14,218 bases of DNA from Clostridia bacterium (GCA_017504335.1 JAFVRI010000234.1:1-14218), one strand, 5' to 3'. Positions 1-8,665 are shown, numbered from the stretch's first letter. Numbers and translations are program-made. Notes: a model not told the origin generated them from the sequence alone.

Positions 1-2052
1 CTCCAGAGGCTCCAGCACGGTGGGGGCATCGGAGGAGTCCTTCTTTTCTTCCTCTGCCTCACGGCGCTTCCGCTCGGCGATTCGCTCCGCACGGCGGCGC
101 TCCTCGTTTTCTTCACGGCTTCTGCGCTTCTTGGCTTCGGTCATTTCCTCCAACTCATCGAAGGTAGGATTGCCGTCCATGGCAGCGGCGAACTGCTCAC
201 CGTCCATGACCTCGTTCTTCATTAAGAACTCTGCAATGAAGTGCATCTTGACCATGTTCTCGGAGAGGATCTCCTTGGCGCGGTTGTACGCCTCGCTGAT
301 GATGGCATGGATTTCACCGTCGATCTTTGCGGCGGTCTCGTCGGAGTAATCCTGAGAGCTGGAAAATTCCTTTCCGAGGAATACTTCTTCCTGATTGGTG
401 CCGAAGGCACGGGGGCCGAGCACGGTGCTCATACCCAGACGGGTGACCATCTTCTTTGCCAGATCGGTGGCACGCTCAATATCATTGGAGGCACCGCCCG
501 ATACGTCGCCGAATACCAGCTCCTCAGCGGCACGTCCGCCAAGCAGCATGGCGATCTGTTCCTTCATTTCGCTCTTATAGACGCTGTACTTATCCTCCGT
601 AGGCGGATTCAAGGTGTAACCAAGTGCCTTTCCGCTGGGGATGATAGAGATCTGCTGAACGGGATCCAAATGCGGAAGAAGGTGAGCGATAATGGCATGA
701 CCCGCTTCGTGAACGGCGGTCTTGCGAAGCTCCTCTTCCTTGCGTACACGGGTCTTTTTCTTGGGACCCGCGATGACCTTAATGAAGGCATCCTCGATGT
801 CGTCCATACCTACAAGAGTCTTTCCACGGCGTGCTGCCAACAGGGAGGACTCGTTAAGCAGGTTTGCCAGATCTGCGCCTGTAAAACCTGCGGTAGTCTT
901 TGCGATCTGCGCAAGATCCACGGAATCCTCCATAGGCTTATTTTTCGCATGAACCTTGAGGATCTCCTCACGGCCCTTGATGTCGGGATAGTTGACGGTG
1001 ATCTGACGGTCAAAGCGTCCGGGGCGAAGCAGGGCGGGGTCAAGAATGTCGGGACGGTTGGTTGCGGCAATGACGATGATTCCTTCGTGGGAGCCGAATC
1101 CGTCCATTTCCACCAACAGCTGGTTCAGCGTCTGCTCACGCTCATCATGTCCGCCGCCGAGACCTGCACCTCTGTGTCTGCCCACCGCATCGATCTCATC
1201 GATGAAGATGATGGAAGCGGGATGCTTTCTCGCGTTTTCAAAGAGGTCGCGGACACGGGATGCGCCCACACCGACGTACATTTCTACAAAGTCCGAACCG
1301 GAGATGGAGAAGAAGGGGACACCCGCTTCTCCGGCAACTGCCTTGGCAAGCACAGTCTTACCGGTACCGGGAGGGCCCACGAGCAGGACACCGTGGGGAA
1401 TTTTTGCACCGAGCTTGGAGAACTTGGTGGGATCCTTCAGAAATTCCACAACCTCTTCCAGCTCTTCTTTTTCCTCGTCCGCTCCCGCTACATCGCGGAA
1501 GAGAACCTTATCCTTGGTGGCATCGGCGGTCTTGACTCTCGCCTTGCCGAAGTTCATCATCTTGCCTGCGGCACCCTTTCCACCCGAAGCCTGACGGGTG
1601 ATCACAACGAAGAGAATGATGAAAATAACGATAACGATAATATAAGGAAGGAAAGCAAGCCACATGGGCGTTTCCTTTTCGGGCTGAATATCATAAGAGA
1701 TCAGGTTGCTGTTCTTTTCAGCGAGATCGGTTCCGGCATAATAGCGATTGCAATCCTCTACAAACAAGCCAAGACTTTGAAGCTGATAGCCCACGACCTT
1801 CGTGGTTGCTGTCTCAGGAAATTTTCCGCTTTCGGCATCTCGCTCGGTGGGGGTCGAATAAACGGTCAGCTCAATATAGTTTGTGTCGCTGATCACAAAG
1901 CTCTTGACCTCGTCCCGTTCAAAGTATCCCATGACATCGCTATACTGAACGACCTCGGTCTCGGTCTGACGGAACATAAAGGACAGCGCCAATATGACTG
2001 CCATAATGAGTACAAGATAGAAGATAATAATTTTGAAATTGCTTTTTTTCAT
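1..2052 (-). CDS. ftsH: ATP-dependent zinc metalloprotease FtsH, C-terminus cut by window edge
   Basis: Membrane-anchored AAA+ protease that forms hexamers, pulls damaged or regulatory proteins through its pore and degrades them at a zinc site. Seen here: 684 codons from ATG at 2052, preceded by GGAGG six bases upstream. A first membrane segment lies at about residues 5-25, then an extracytoplasmic loop, then a second membrane segment at about 130-153. Walker A GPPGTGKT is at 226-233, Walker B ends in D285-E286, and the arginine-finger region RPGRFDR is near 343-349. The zinc motif HEAGH is at 448-452, with the likely third ligand D524 in GGASND. All key residues are present. The family core ends near residue 640; here a very charged Arg/Glu/Lys tail continues to the edge, and no stop codon is seen. 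It is the last visible gene of the leftward operon, 51 bases after tilS. Identification is secure. Confidence 0.97.
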   Translation of the reverse strand, partial: MKKSNFKIIIFYLVLIMAVILALSFMFRQTETEVVQYSDVMGYFERDEVKSFVISDTNYIELTVYSTPTERDAESGKFPETATTKVVGYQLQSLGLFVEDCNRYYAGTDLAEKNSNLISYDIQPEKETPMWLAFLPYIIVIVIFIILFVVITRQASGGKGAAGKMMNFGKARVKTADATKDKVLFRDVAGADEEKEELEEVVEFLKDPTKFSKLGAKIPHGVLLVGPPGTGKTVLAKAVAGEAGVPFFSISGSDFVEMYVGVGASRVRDLFENARKHPASIIFIDEIDAVGRHRGAGLGGGHDEREQTLNQLLVEMDGFGSHEGIIVIAATNRPDILDPALLRPGRFDRQITVNYPDIKGREEILKVHAKNKPMEDSVDLAQIAKTTAGFTGADLANLLNESSLLAARRGKTLVGMDDIEDAFIKVIAGPKKKTRVRKEEELRKTAVHEAGHAIIAHLLPHLDPVQQISIIPSGKALGYTLNPPTEDKYSVYKSEMKEQIAMLLGGRAAEELVFGDVSGGASNDIERATDLAKKMVTRLGMSTVLGPRAFGTNQEEVFLGKEFSSSQDYSDETAAKIDGEIHAIISEAYNRAKEILSENMVKMHFIAEFLMKNEVMDGEQFAAAMDGNPTFDELEEMTEAKKRRSREENEERRRAERIAERKRREAEEEKKDSSDAPTVLEPLE

Positions 2053-2103
2053 CAGGTTCCTCCGCGTGTGATTGGACGGTGGGGTATTTTGTTGCTACGT
2101 CCG

Positions 2104-3483
2104 TTACTTTATACTGATTTGAATCCAAAGTGGGTGCTCGGTATCGGATGATTGTGCCGATCCGTCTCTGATCCCCAAATAGGGGACGGCAAGCACGCCG
2201 TCTCCGTCGCAAAGAATTGGCAGACGGGAGCGCATATCCCGAGGGATCTTTTTGTCACAAAACATTTTTTTGATACTTTTGCTCATACCGCCTAGACGGA
2301 TGCGATCTCCCTCTTCACGGTTGCGCACATAAAGCACACCATTTATTTTAGCAGAATCTAAAGATAATAGTATTGAATTTTTGTAAATATTTCTTGGCTT
2401 TTGTGAAGAACTCATGACGATTTCGGCTTTTGTTTGTGAAATCGTCTGTACACCCTCACAAAGTGGGATGGAATAGGGGCAGACCGAGCTTGTGGCGCGC
2501 TTCCGTTGAAAGGAGAACCGTCCGTCCTCGATGACTCCCTCGATCTCCTTGGGAAGGGAAACCGAGGTGTGGGAAATTCCCCGTCTGCAAAGCGTGCGGA
2601 TGGCTTCGATATGAACATGCTCCAAACTGATGCCCTCCGAGAGATCGGCATAGAGCGCCATCAGCGCCCGATTGACAATGGCATCGGGGGATCCGTTGAG
2701 CTTTTCCAGCTCAATGGAGCCGTCCTCACAGATATCCTCCAAAAACCAATCGGTCATGCTGCGCAGACAAAGAGAATCGGCACGAAGGTGATCTGCCATC
2801 CGTGCGGAATTTTCCACGGCATTGCTCTGGATATTGAGAAGGGCAGGAATTACCTCGGAACGGATTTTGTTGCGGGTATAGCCCGTATCGGTGTTGGTGC
2901 TGTCGGTCACATAGGAAAGTCCCGCATTGTCGCAATAGGCAAGCAATTCCGCACGTGTTACACCGAGCAACGGACGAACAAGGGTTCCGTGCTTGCATCG
3001 GCGGGACAGGGGAATGCCGCACATACCGGTCAGACCGGTTCCGCGGATCAGGTGAAAGAGCATGGTTTCCAAATTGTCATCCGCATGGTGGGCGGTGGCC
3101 AGAATCGGAATGCCTTCCTCCTTCATAACACGGTCAAAGAAGGCATACCGTGCCTCTCTTGCCGCAACCTCCACGCTTTTTCCTTGCTCTCTTGCCAAAG
3201 CGGGAATATCCACGCGGCAGGATACAAAGGCAATGTCCAATGCTTCGGCGGCGTGGCGGCAAAATGCCTCGTCGCGGTCCGCTTCCTCACCGCGGATGCC
3301 GTGATTGACATGAGCGGCGACGATCCGCGCACCCGTGCGCTTGGATTCTGCGGCAAGCATGTGCAAAAGGGAATGGGAATCGGCGCCTCCCGAAAAGCCG
3401 ATCAGGATGGGAGTGTTCTCGGGAAGTCCCGCCAAAAGAGCGGGAGAGCGAAATCCATCGGGAATTTTGGGTTGATGTGTCAT
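2104..3483 (-). CDS. tilS: tRNA(Ile)-lysidine synthetase TilS
   Basis: ATP-dependent cytoplasmic enzyme that attaches lysine to C34 of the CAU anticodon of tRNA-Ile2, so that it reads AUA and is charged with isoleucine. The 459-residue protein shows the PP-loop motif SGGADS at 31-36, HVNHGIRG at 58-65 and AHHADDNLET at 131-140, all typical of the N-terminal ATP-pyrophosphatase domain. A substrate-binding middle region follows, then a C-terminal TilS domain at about 386-438 with the EGDRIR and KKIPRDMR signatures. The ATG at 3483 was chosen because AAGGAG lies just upstream, overlapping the dnaB stop; the frame stays open to 3555, but that extension lies inside dnaB. The dnaB stop is 10 bases away, so translation may be coupled. 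Length fits the family. A markedly AT-rich stretch encodes residues about 350-385, the linker before the last domain. Confidence 0.95.
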   Translation of the reverse strand: MTHQPKIPDGFRSPALLAGLPENTPILIGFSGGADSHSLLHMLAAESKRTGARIVAAHVNHGIRGEEADRDEAFCRHAAEALDIAFVSCRVDIPALAREQGKSVEVAAREARYAFFDRVMKEEGIPILATAHHADDNLETMLFHLIRGTGLTGMCGIPLSRRCKHGTLVRPLLGVTRAELLAYCDNAGLSYVTDSTNTDTGYTRNKIRSEVIPALLNIQSNAVENSARMADHLRADSLCLRSMTDWFLEDICEDGSIELEKLNGSPDAIVNRALMALYADLSEGISLEHVHIEAIRTLCRRGISHTSVSLPKEIEGVIEDGRFSFQRKRATSSVCPYSIPLCEGVQTISQTKAEIVMSSSQKPRNIYKNSILLSLDSAKINGVLYVRNREEGDRIRLGGMSKSIKKMFCDKKIPRDMRSRLPILCDGDGVLAVPYLGIRDGSAQSSDTEHPLWIQISIK

Positions 3484-3493
3484 ATTCCGCTCC

Positions 3494-4831
3494 TTACGGC
3501 TCGGCGACATCGGTGGCGATGGAACGGAACTTGGTGTAACGGCCGATCCATCCAACCTTTACGTTTCCCGTTGAGCCATGACGGTTTTTGGCAATGATGA
3601 CCTCGGCGATATTGCCCTCCTCATCATTTGCCTCGCTGTCATAGTATTCGCTTCGATAGAGGAAAATAACCGTATCCGCATCCTGCTCAATGGATCCCGA
3701 TTCACGGAGGTCGGACAGCATCGGGCGCTTATCGGTACGTTGCTCGGGACCTCGGGAAAGCTGAGAGCAACAGATGATGGGAACATTCAGCTCCTTTGCC
3801 ATGAGCTTGAGGTTACGGGAGATATCCGCCACCTCGTTGACACGGCTGTCAATTCGCTTGTCGCTCTGCATCAGCTGCAAATAGTCGATAACAACCAGAC
3901 CGAGATTCTGTACACGGCGCAGCTTACTCTTCATACCGGTGACTGTAATGCCCGCCGTATCGTCAATGAGCATATTGCAGCCCGCCAAACGAGTCGTGGC
4001 ATTGGCAATGTCATCCCATTGCTTTTTGTCCAGCTTTCCGGTACGGAGCGCATAGCTGTCTACCATTGCCTCGCTGGAGATCACACGGGTTACCAGCTGC
4101 TCCGCGGACATTTCAAGAGAGAAAATGCAAACGGTTTTTCCGGTCTGAAGCGCTACGTTGGTTCCGATATTCAAACAGAAGGAGGTCTTACCCATACCGG
4201 GACGGGCACCGACCAGAATCAGGTCGGAATTACCCATGCCCGCAAGGACTCCGTCAATGCCGGAAAATCCGGTCTTGGTTCCTTGAGCGGATTCGCCCTC
4301 TGTTTCCATGGTATGCAAATTGTCATAGACGCTTCCGATGACTTCACGGATGTGGCGGAAGCTTTTGGTATCCCGTCCTTGGGCGAGATCAAAAATCAAG
4401 GACTCGGCATAATTGACCAGCTCCTCAGTGGAGCCCTCCTCGCTGTATGCCTTTTCGGAAATATCGGAGCAGACACCGATCAGAGAACGGAGGACACTTT
4501 TGTTTTTGACAATTGCCGCGTAATCCTTTGCGTTCAGGGCATTGGATACCGAGCGGTAAAGGGAACGGATATAGTCCTCTCCCCCCGATTTGTCATAAAG
4601 TCCCTGCGTGACCAGCATATCCACCAGCGTGACCACATCGATTTCCTTGTTGATGAGGAAAAGCTCATGCATGGCAGAATAGATCTGAGTATGCTCGGAC
4701 AGATAAAAATCATCGGCGGTAATGATCTCGGCAACCTCGTTGAGCGTTTCGGGATCAAATAGGATTGAACCCAGCAGAGATTGCTCCGCAATGAGAGAAA
4801 AGGGGAGCTTTCTGGAAAAATCCTCGTTCAT
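3494..4831 (-). CDS. dnaB: Replicative DNA helicase DnaB (DnaC in Bacillus)
   Basis: Hexameric 5'-3' helicase that unwinds the replication fork and contacts primase through its N-terminal domain. The 445-residue protein has the helical N-terminal domain (about 10-110, beginning near AEQSLLGSILFD) and a RecA-like C-terminal ATPase domain. Walker A GARPGMGKT is at 208-216, Walker B LVVIDYLQL at 312-320, and the SQLSR sensor motif at 356-360, followed by DLRESGSIEQDAD. The C-terminal AKNRHGSTG segment (414-422) is also typical. Length is normal and no intein is present. The ATG at 4831 is preceded by AAAGGA seven bases upstream, lying over the end of rplI, whose stop is only 3 bases away. The rplI-dnaB adjacency is conserved in Firmicutes. 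Secure. Confidence 0.97.
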   Translation of the reverse strand: MNEDFSRKLPFSLIAEQSLLGSILFDPETLNEVAEIITADDFYLSEHTQIYSAMHELFLINKEIDVVTLVDMLVTQGLYDKSGGEDYIRSLYRSVSNALNAKDYAAIVKNKSVLRSLIGVCSDISEKAYSEEGSTEELVNYAESLIFDLAQGRDTKSFRHIREVIGSVYDNLHTMETEGESAQGTKTGFSGIDGVLAGMGNSDLILVGARPGMGKTSFCLNIGTNVALQTGKTVCIFSLEMSAEQLVTRVISSEAMVDSYALRTGKLDKKQWDDIANATTRLAGCNMLIDDTAGITVTGMKSKLRRVQNLGLVVIDYLQLMQSDKRIDSRVNEVADISRNLKLMAKELNVPIICCSQLSRGPEQRTDKRPMLSDLRESGSIEQDADTVIFLYRSEYYDSEANDEEGNIAEVIIAKNRHGSTGNVKVGWIGRYTKFRSIATDVAEP

Positions 4832-4834
4832 GGT

Positions 4835-5284
4835 TTATTCCTTTCCGACAACCTCGACGGTAATCGTTCCGATGACATCGGTAAAGAGGCGCACCTCGGC
4901 AGAAAAGCGTCCGAAGGACTTGATGGGGGTAGCCAGGGTGATCTTTCTCTTATCGACCTCAATGCCGTAATCCTTTTTCAGCGCATCCGCAATTTCCTTG
5001 GAGGTGACCGATCCGTAGAGACGCTTATCAGGACCTGCGGCATAAACGAACTTGACAACAATGGTCTCCAGCTTCTTCTTGATGTCCTCTGCGTTCTTTT
5101 TCTCTACATCCAGCTTGTGCTGCCTGGAGGCTTCCTTATTTCTGATATCGTTCAGGGCAGAAGCGTCGGCGGGAATTGCCAGCTTCTTGGGGAAGAGAAA
5201 GTTTCTCGCGTATCCGTCGGAAACCTCTACGACCTGATCCTTCTTGCCCTGTCCCTTTACATCAGCGGTTAAAATGACTCTCAT
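4835..5284 (-). CDS. rplI: 50S ribosomal protein bL9
   Basis: Large-subunit protein that binds 23S rRNA near the base of the L1 stalk and helps keep the reading frame. The 149 residues match the usual length. The N-terminal RNA-binding domain carries the family signature around residues 13-38, including GYARNFLFPKKLAIPA. A long charged helix follows (about 40-75), and then a C-terminal domain with GSVT at 91-94. The ATG at 5284 has AAGGAG eight bases upstream. The gene lies 33 bases after gdpP and 3 bases before dnaB, matching the conserved gdpP-rplI-dnaB order, so it is almost certainly co-transcribed with both. Confidence 0.97.
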   Translation of the reverse strand: MRVILTADVKGQGKKDQVVEVSDGYARNFLFPKKLAIPADASALNDIRNKEASRQHKLDVEKKNAEDIKKKLETIVVKFVYAAGPDKRLYGSVTSKEIADALKKDYGIEVDKRKITLATPIKSFGRFSAEVRLFTDVIGTITVEVVGKE

Positions 5285-5317
5285 GATTTGTTCTCCTTAT
5301 CGTGTATGTTAGATCTA

Positions 5318-7378
5318 TTATGTGTTTTGCTTTTTCGCTTTTACATCTTCCAAATATTGATCGATGGCATCCTGTAGAAGTGCTTTGGCTTCCTCAAGGG
5401 AATGATCCCGAAGTGCGGCACCTGCCATGTCAAAGTGTCCGCCTCCGCCCAGCTTTTCAAGAATCAGCTGAACATTGACAGTTCCGTTGGAGCGTCCCGA
5501 AACGAAAATCGTATCGGACGGCTGAATCATAGCAAAGGCGGCATTGACTCCCCGAACCGTCAGCAGACGGTCTGCGGCTTTAGCGGCGGCAATGCGGTCG
5601 CCTGCCGAGCCACTTCCAGTCAGTGCCGTGATGGCAAATTGATCACGGTAGATCTGTGCCTCGGAGCCGAATTGTGCCTCGGACAGATAGTCTGCAAAAT
5701 TCTGCTCAAAAAAGGTGCGGACATATTCAGTGTTTGCGCCCGCGTTTCGCAGATAGAGCGCTGCAGAAAAGGTTCTGGGACCGACATTTCGGGTAAAGTT
5801 CTTGGTGTCGACCATAATACCTGCCATCATGACGTTGGCTTCCTCAGAGCGAAGTGCGCCATCAGGGAGGATTCCTTCCAGAATTTCGCTGACCAGTTCA
5901 CAGGTAGAGGAGGCGGTGTGGTCGATATAGCTCAGCTTGGGCTCGTTTTCGAACTGTTGCTTGATGTGATGGTCAATGATGGCGGTTCGGAAAGCATTGC
6001 CCGCAAGCTCGGGAGATTCAAGAATGGACAGATTGTTGGCATCCGCAATGATCAGAAGGGTTCCGTAAGAGGAAAGCGCCATGCCCTCTACTCCGTTGAT
6101 AAACATGTTCTGATAATCGGAAAGCTCGCAAAGCCGTCCGGTGCATGCTTTGAAGTTTTCCGAGGAGGTATCGACTACGATCTTTGCGGGAACGCCCATG
6201 TGTCGTGCCAGCACCGAAAGACCTACGCATGAGCCGATGGAATCGAAGTCGGGATTGCTGTGTCCCATGATCAGCACGTTGGGGGCGGACTTGATCAGCG
6301 CGCAAAGCTGATCGGTAACGACGCGGGAGTCGGTTTTGCTCTTCTTCTGAGGGCTCTTAGTACGACCACCGAAGAAGTAGGTTCCCGTATCGTTTTTCAG
6401 CGCGACCTGGTCACCGCCGCGAAGCAATGCCATATCTAGCGCGCTCAGCGCATCCTTTTCACGCTCGGCAAGGGTCTTGCCCATGACCGAGATTCCGATG
6501 GAGACGGTGATGGGGGTGTTACTTTCGCCCAGTCGGATGTTGCGGATGCGGTCCAGCACATCAAACCGTGTCTTGATGCAGTTTGCCATTTCTTCACGGG
6601 AGAAGAACATGACATATTTGTTGCGGTCGTATTCCAGAATCATTGCGCCCATGGAGGATGCCCATGCCCGAAGAATCGCTTCGGTGTCGCGTGTCTCGAC
6701 CTGATAACTGACCTTTACATACTGTGCCAACTCGTCCAGATTGTCCAGTACGATATAGGCAACGGCACAGGTGTTGTTGTGATAGAGCGTATTCAAGTCG
6801 GAAAGCTCGGTGATATCGTGAAGCGCCAGCAGGTAGAAACGGGAGCTGCCGCTTACCAAAGGGGCACATTCGGGAACGAATTTGCGTTCTCCCACCGTTA
6901 TGGAGGGGCGCTGCAGAAGCGGAAGTGCTTCCTCCTCATCTTCTGCCTTTGCCAGGTAGGCAAGCTGCTTCGGTGTCAGATCACAAAGCTCCGAAAGCGG
7001 AGTTCCGTACACCGTTTCTCCGAAATTTCCGAGGGCCTTCATTGCTTTGTTGACCGTGACGATCACGGCATCCTCGTTCAGAACCGCATAGGGGAAGTCT
7101 ACCGAGTCCCGAAAGGCGCGGATCACTTGATCCCGTTGCTCCTCAAATGCCTCATTCTCGATACGCAAACGCTTCAGCCGCCGATGCGAAATAAAATATA
7201 CGGTAAAGGATGCCGCGGCATACAGAAGAATGATCACAAGGCCGATGATGGCTACGGGGATTGCGGTATAGGTACAAAGCGCGATGAGAATTGTCAATGC
7301 CACAATGGCGAATAGCATGTACAGCATAGAGGGAAGCTCCTCCAGCTGACGAAACAGATCGTGTTTTTTATTGGACAT
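5318..7378 (-). CDS. gdpP: Cyclic-di-AMP phosphodiesterase, GdpP/YybT family
   Basis: Membrane-bound enzyme expected to hydrolyse the second messenger c-di-AMP to pApA, which controls potassium and osmotic balance and cell-wall stress. Domains in the 686 residues: two membrane segments (about 17-39 and 41-63), a PAS-like sensor (about 90-190), a degenerate GGDEF domain (about 195-335; SSMGAMI stands where an active cyclase would carry GGDEF), then DHH and DHHA1 domains. Metal-binding motifs seen are GHSNPDFDS at 372-380, D446, the DHH triad at 469-471 and D524; GGGGHFDMAGA at 644-654 marks DHHA1. Two stretches differ from what I recall of Bacillus GdpP: DANN at 446-449 and IKQQ after the DHH triad, so catalysis is inferred rather than certain. 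ATG at 7378 has AAAGGA nine bases upstream. It sits between yybS and rplI as in B. subtilis. Confidence 0.92.
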   Translation of the reverse strand: MSNKKHDLFRQLEELPSMLYMLFAIVALTILIALCTYTAIPVAIIGLVIILLYAAASFTVYFISHRRLKRLRIENEAFEEQRDQVIRAFRDSVDFPYAVLNEDAVIVTVNKAMKALGNFGETVYGTPLSELCDLTPKQLAYLAKAEDEEEALPLLQRPSITVGERKFVPECAPLVSGSSRFYLLALHDITELSDLNTLYHNNTCAVAYIVLDNLDELAQYVKVSYQVETRDTEAILRAWASSMGAMILEYDRNKYVMFFSREEMANCIKTRFDVLDRIRNIRLGESNTPITVSIGISVMGKTLAEREKDALSALDMALLRGGDQVALKNDTGTYFFGGRTKSPQKKSKTDSRVVTDQLCALIKSAPNVLIMGHSNPDFDSIGSCVGLSVLARHMGVPAKIVVDTSSENFKACTGRLCELSDYQNMFINGVEGMALSSYGTLLIIADANNLSILESPELAGNAFRTAIIDHHIKQQFENEPKLSYIDHTASSTCELVSEILEGILPDGALRSEEANVMMAGIMVDTKNFTRNVGPRTFSAALYLRNAGANTEYVRTFFEQNFADYLSEAQFGSEAQIYRDQFAITALTGSGSAGDRIAAAKAADRLLTVRGVNAAFAMIQPSDTIFVSGRSNGTVNVQLILEKLGGGGHFDMAGAALRDHSLEEAKALLQDAIDQYLEDVKAKKQNT

Positions 7379-7410
7379 GGTCGTTTATCCTTTCATTAAA
7401 GGTGAAAGAC

Positions 7411-8619
7411 TCAGGATTTTCTTTGATGAAGTTCCCGACGGATTTTTCCGATCAGGAGCAAAACGGCGCCGATGACAGCGGCAATGGGGAGAAGCACCGA
7501 AGGGAACTGGAAGAGTAATAGGGGAACTGCCAGATACAGCAGAATGCCGAAGCAGGACGGCATCTTGGCAAGAAGCCAGACATTCAGATACATCCAAAGG
7601 GAGATCAGCATTCCGGGAATCAGGATCAGATACAGATTTTCACAAACCGCAAGCGCCAGTGCGGAGTCGGGAGAATCCATAAACAGGGATAAAAGCATGG
7701 ACAACAGAAAGACAACGGCGGACACGGCGCTCATATCAAAGATCGCCAACGGGGTCAAGGTCTCCTTGGAAAGGTTTTGCGAAAGCAGAAGGCGAACCAT
7801 GGCAGAGTGGGTGATCAGCGCGATTCCGTTGGTGATCATAAGAAGGATGGCGGGCAGATGATTGACCAGCTCGTTTGCCAGAGTGTTGACGAATTCGCTG
7901 TAATCCCTTCCCACGGGAAGGATACCCATATCGCCCTCCAGAAGAGCGAGGCGAGTGCTGATTTCATTTGCGAGAGCCGATCGGACGGAATCAATGCTTG
8001 CTCGAAGAAGCTCAACGGTAATGCTTTCATGTACCAAAAGGAAATAGAGCACGGCGGCAAGGATGGCGGAAAGCAAGAGTCCCGCGGAAAGCAGGCAGAT
8101 GGCCTTAACCTTTGACAGCAGCTTGCGTACGGAAATCAAAAGAAGAAGTGCCATCGGCATAGATATCAGTGACAACGCGCCCGTGAAGGGAGAAGCGATT
8201 GCCAAGGATGCCCCACCGTAGGAAATCAGAGGGAGAAGCAGCACAAGCGGGGACGCGGTGGTCAGAGCAAGCCAACAGAAAATGCAGGCGGAGCTAGCAG
8301 TGGCGCCAATGATGGCGGCAATGTGCGGACCGCCAAAGAGCAGACCGATCAAAAGAAGCAGGGTAGCCTGTCCGATCCCGACGCTTATTTTCTTGGAGAG
8401 CCTTGCTTGAGCCAGCACACTCAGTGCGCAGATGAGGAAGGAAAACGCATCCTTCGATTGAGGCTGCAAGGGGAGTACCGAGATCAGAGGCAGATAAACA
8501 GATGCCGCAAGAAAAATGACACAGAGAAGCAGGATGTCTCCCCAATGGGGTCTTTTCTTTTTCAGAGCGGATATCAGCGCCTCGGAATTGGTTGTTGTTT
8601 CGTTTTGAATAGAATTCAC
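7411..8619 (-). CDS. yybS: YybS-like polytopic membrane protein (DUF2232)
   Basis: Integral membrane protein of unknown function. The 402 residues contain about eight to ten hydrophobic segments, for example around 28-50, 58-70, 83-118, 122-163, 172-196, 253-279, 288-313, 322-350 and 357-392. A soluble loop lies at about 198-250. I see no catalytic motif. Naming rests mainly on position directly upstream of gdpP-rplI-dnaB, where yybS lies in B. subtilis, plus overall topology. The GTG at 8619 is preferred because GAGGT lies just before it. An ATG at 8682 in the same frame falls upstream of the predicted transcription start and overlaps the promoter, so it should not be in the mRNA. First gene of the leftward operon, 32 bases before gdpP. 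Co-expression suggests, but does not prove, a membrane role linked to GdpP. Confidence 0.75.
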   Translation of the reverse strand: MNSIQNETTTNSEALISALKKKRPHWGDILLLCVIFLAASVYLPLISVLPLQPQSKDAFSFLICALSVLAQARLSKKISVGIGQATLLLLIGLLFGGPHIAAIIGATASSACIFCWLALTTASPLVLLLPLISYGGASLAIASPFTGALSLISMPMALLLLISVRKLLSKVKAICLLSAGLLLSAILAAVLYFLLVHESITVELLRASIDSVRSALANEISTRLALLEGDMGILPVGRDYSEFVNTLANELVNHLPAILLMITNGIALITHSAMVRLLLSQNLSKETLTPLAIFDMSAVSAVVFLLSMLLSLFMDSPDSALALAVCENLYLILIPGMLISLWMYLNVWLLAKMPSCFGILLYLAVPLLLFQFPSVLLPIAAVIGAVLLLIGKIRRELHQRKS

Positions 8620-8626
8620 GGTTACC

Positions 8627-8665
8627 TCAAAATCAGTTTTTGAAATAGGGGATAACAACCCTATT
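8627..8665 (-). promoter_or_regulatory. Two adjacent inverted repeats in the yybS leader
   Basis: The first repeat has perfect 7-base arms AATAGGG (8644-8650) and CCCTATT (8659-8665) around an 8-base loop. It begins at the start point predicted from the promoter. The second has 6-base arms TCAAAA (8627-8632) and TTTTGA (8638-8643) around a 5-base loop, and its stem touches the ribosome binding site (8624-8628). The RNA could fold into two consecutive hairpins, or the first repeat could be a DNA operator. The second is AT-only apart from one pair and is weak. Confidence 0.45.

Noticed and set aside
2053..2103. Remnant of hpt between tilS and ftsH
   Set aside because: The gap is 51 bases, mostly the ftsH ribosome site region, with no coding trace.
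241..2151. 636-codon open frame on the plus strand opposite ftsH
   Set aside because: It lies fully antisense to an unmistakable ftsH, has no sensible start context and encodes no recognisable domain. Codon bias in ftsH leaves few stops in that frame.
3484..3555. N-terminal extension of TilS by 24 residues
   Set aside because: It would lie inside the end of dnaB, has no ribosome site, and the ATG at 3483 with AAGGAG gives the normal TilS start.
2506..4762. Long plus-strand frames (2506-3597 and 3578-4762) opposite tilS and dnaB
   Set aside because: Both are antisense to genes with all family motifs intact, and neither has a promoter or ribosome site.
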